From Caldilineaceae bacterium (lineage in GTDB: Bacteria > Chloroflexota > Anaerolineae > Caldilineales > Caldilineaceae), in NCBI GenBank assembly GCA_026645635.1, contig JAPKMV010000251.1, positions 1 to 5,832 of the forward strand: a DNA stretch of 5,832 bases, in the 5' to 3' direction. The position numbers were made by a program, and so were the translations under genes. Positions 5,811 through 5,832 of this stretch are shown piece by piece (position 1 is the first letter of the stretch; every line of letters starts with the position of its first letter). The notes under the pieces are model-generated. The model was not told the DNA's origin, did no database searches, and saw nothing but the letters and a program-made list of their open reading frames with translations.

Positions 5811-5832
5811 GATGAATGCAAAAGAGGGCAAG

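Noticed and set aside
4466..5812. A 448-residue plus-strand open frame through the nitrilase and xpt genes
   Set aside because: It runs out of frame through the nitrilase and antisense to xpt, and its product is low-complexity Arg/Pro/Gly sequence.
5795..5832. Possible purine riboswitch upstream of xpt
   Set aside because: Only 38 bases are available and they hold the Shine-Dalgarno sequence; no aptamer can be judged.

Overview
The window is GC-rich, densely coding bacterial DNA and reads like a chromosome, not a plasmid or phage. The best guess for the source is Chloroflexota, of the Anaerolineae/Caldilineae type. The guess rests on a membrane protein with several bacterial SH3 domains joined by long Ala/Thr/Pro linkers, and on 8-base tandem repeat arrays between genes. 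Neither is proof, and no rRNA or marker gene is present.

Layout: (i) 1-1139, minus strand: a GT4-family glycosyltransferase whose last few residues lie beyond the left edge. (ii) 1140-1287: a divergent spacer with a perfect 11-base palindrome (GTATACTATAC) that can give a -10 box on each strand. (iii) 1288-4217, plus strand: a three-gene block. It holds a small three-helix membrane protein, a type II membrane protein with four SH3-like domains, and an eight-helix membrane protein made of four repeated helical hairpins. The first two genes overlap by 4 bases (ATGA) and the third follows after 12 bases, so they are probably one operon. (iv) 4218-4340: a spacer with a GAGATTGG-type octamer array arranged as a long imperfect hairpin. 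(v) 4341-5132, plus strand: a nitrilase-superfamily amidohydrolase with an intact Glu-Lys-Cys triad. (vi) 5133-5200: a convergent spacer with four G-tracts in a G-quadruplex pattern, a second octamer array and a hairpin. (vii) 5201-5794, minus strand: xanthine phosphoribosyltransferase (xpt), complete, starting at GTG behind a good Shine-Dalgarno sequence.

The glycosyltransferase, nitrilase and xpt are ordinary housekeeping or envelope-sugar genes with no evident shared pathway. The least explained part is the three-gene membrane block. All three products are predicted to sit in the cytoplasmic membrane, and the middle one puts four SH3 domains outside the cell. They could form an envelope-associated complex, but the sequence does not show what it does. 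No mobile element, CRISPR array, tRNA or rRNA was seen.
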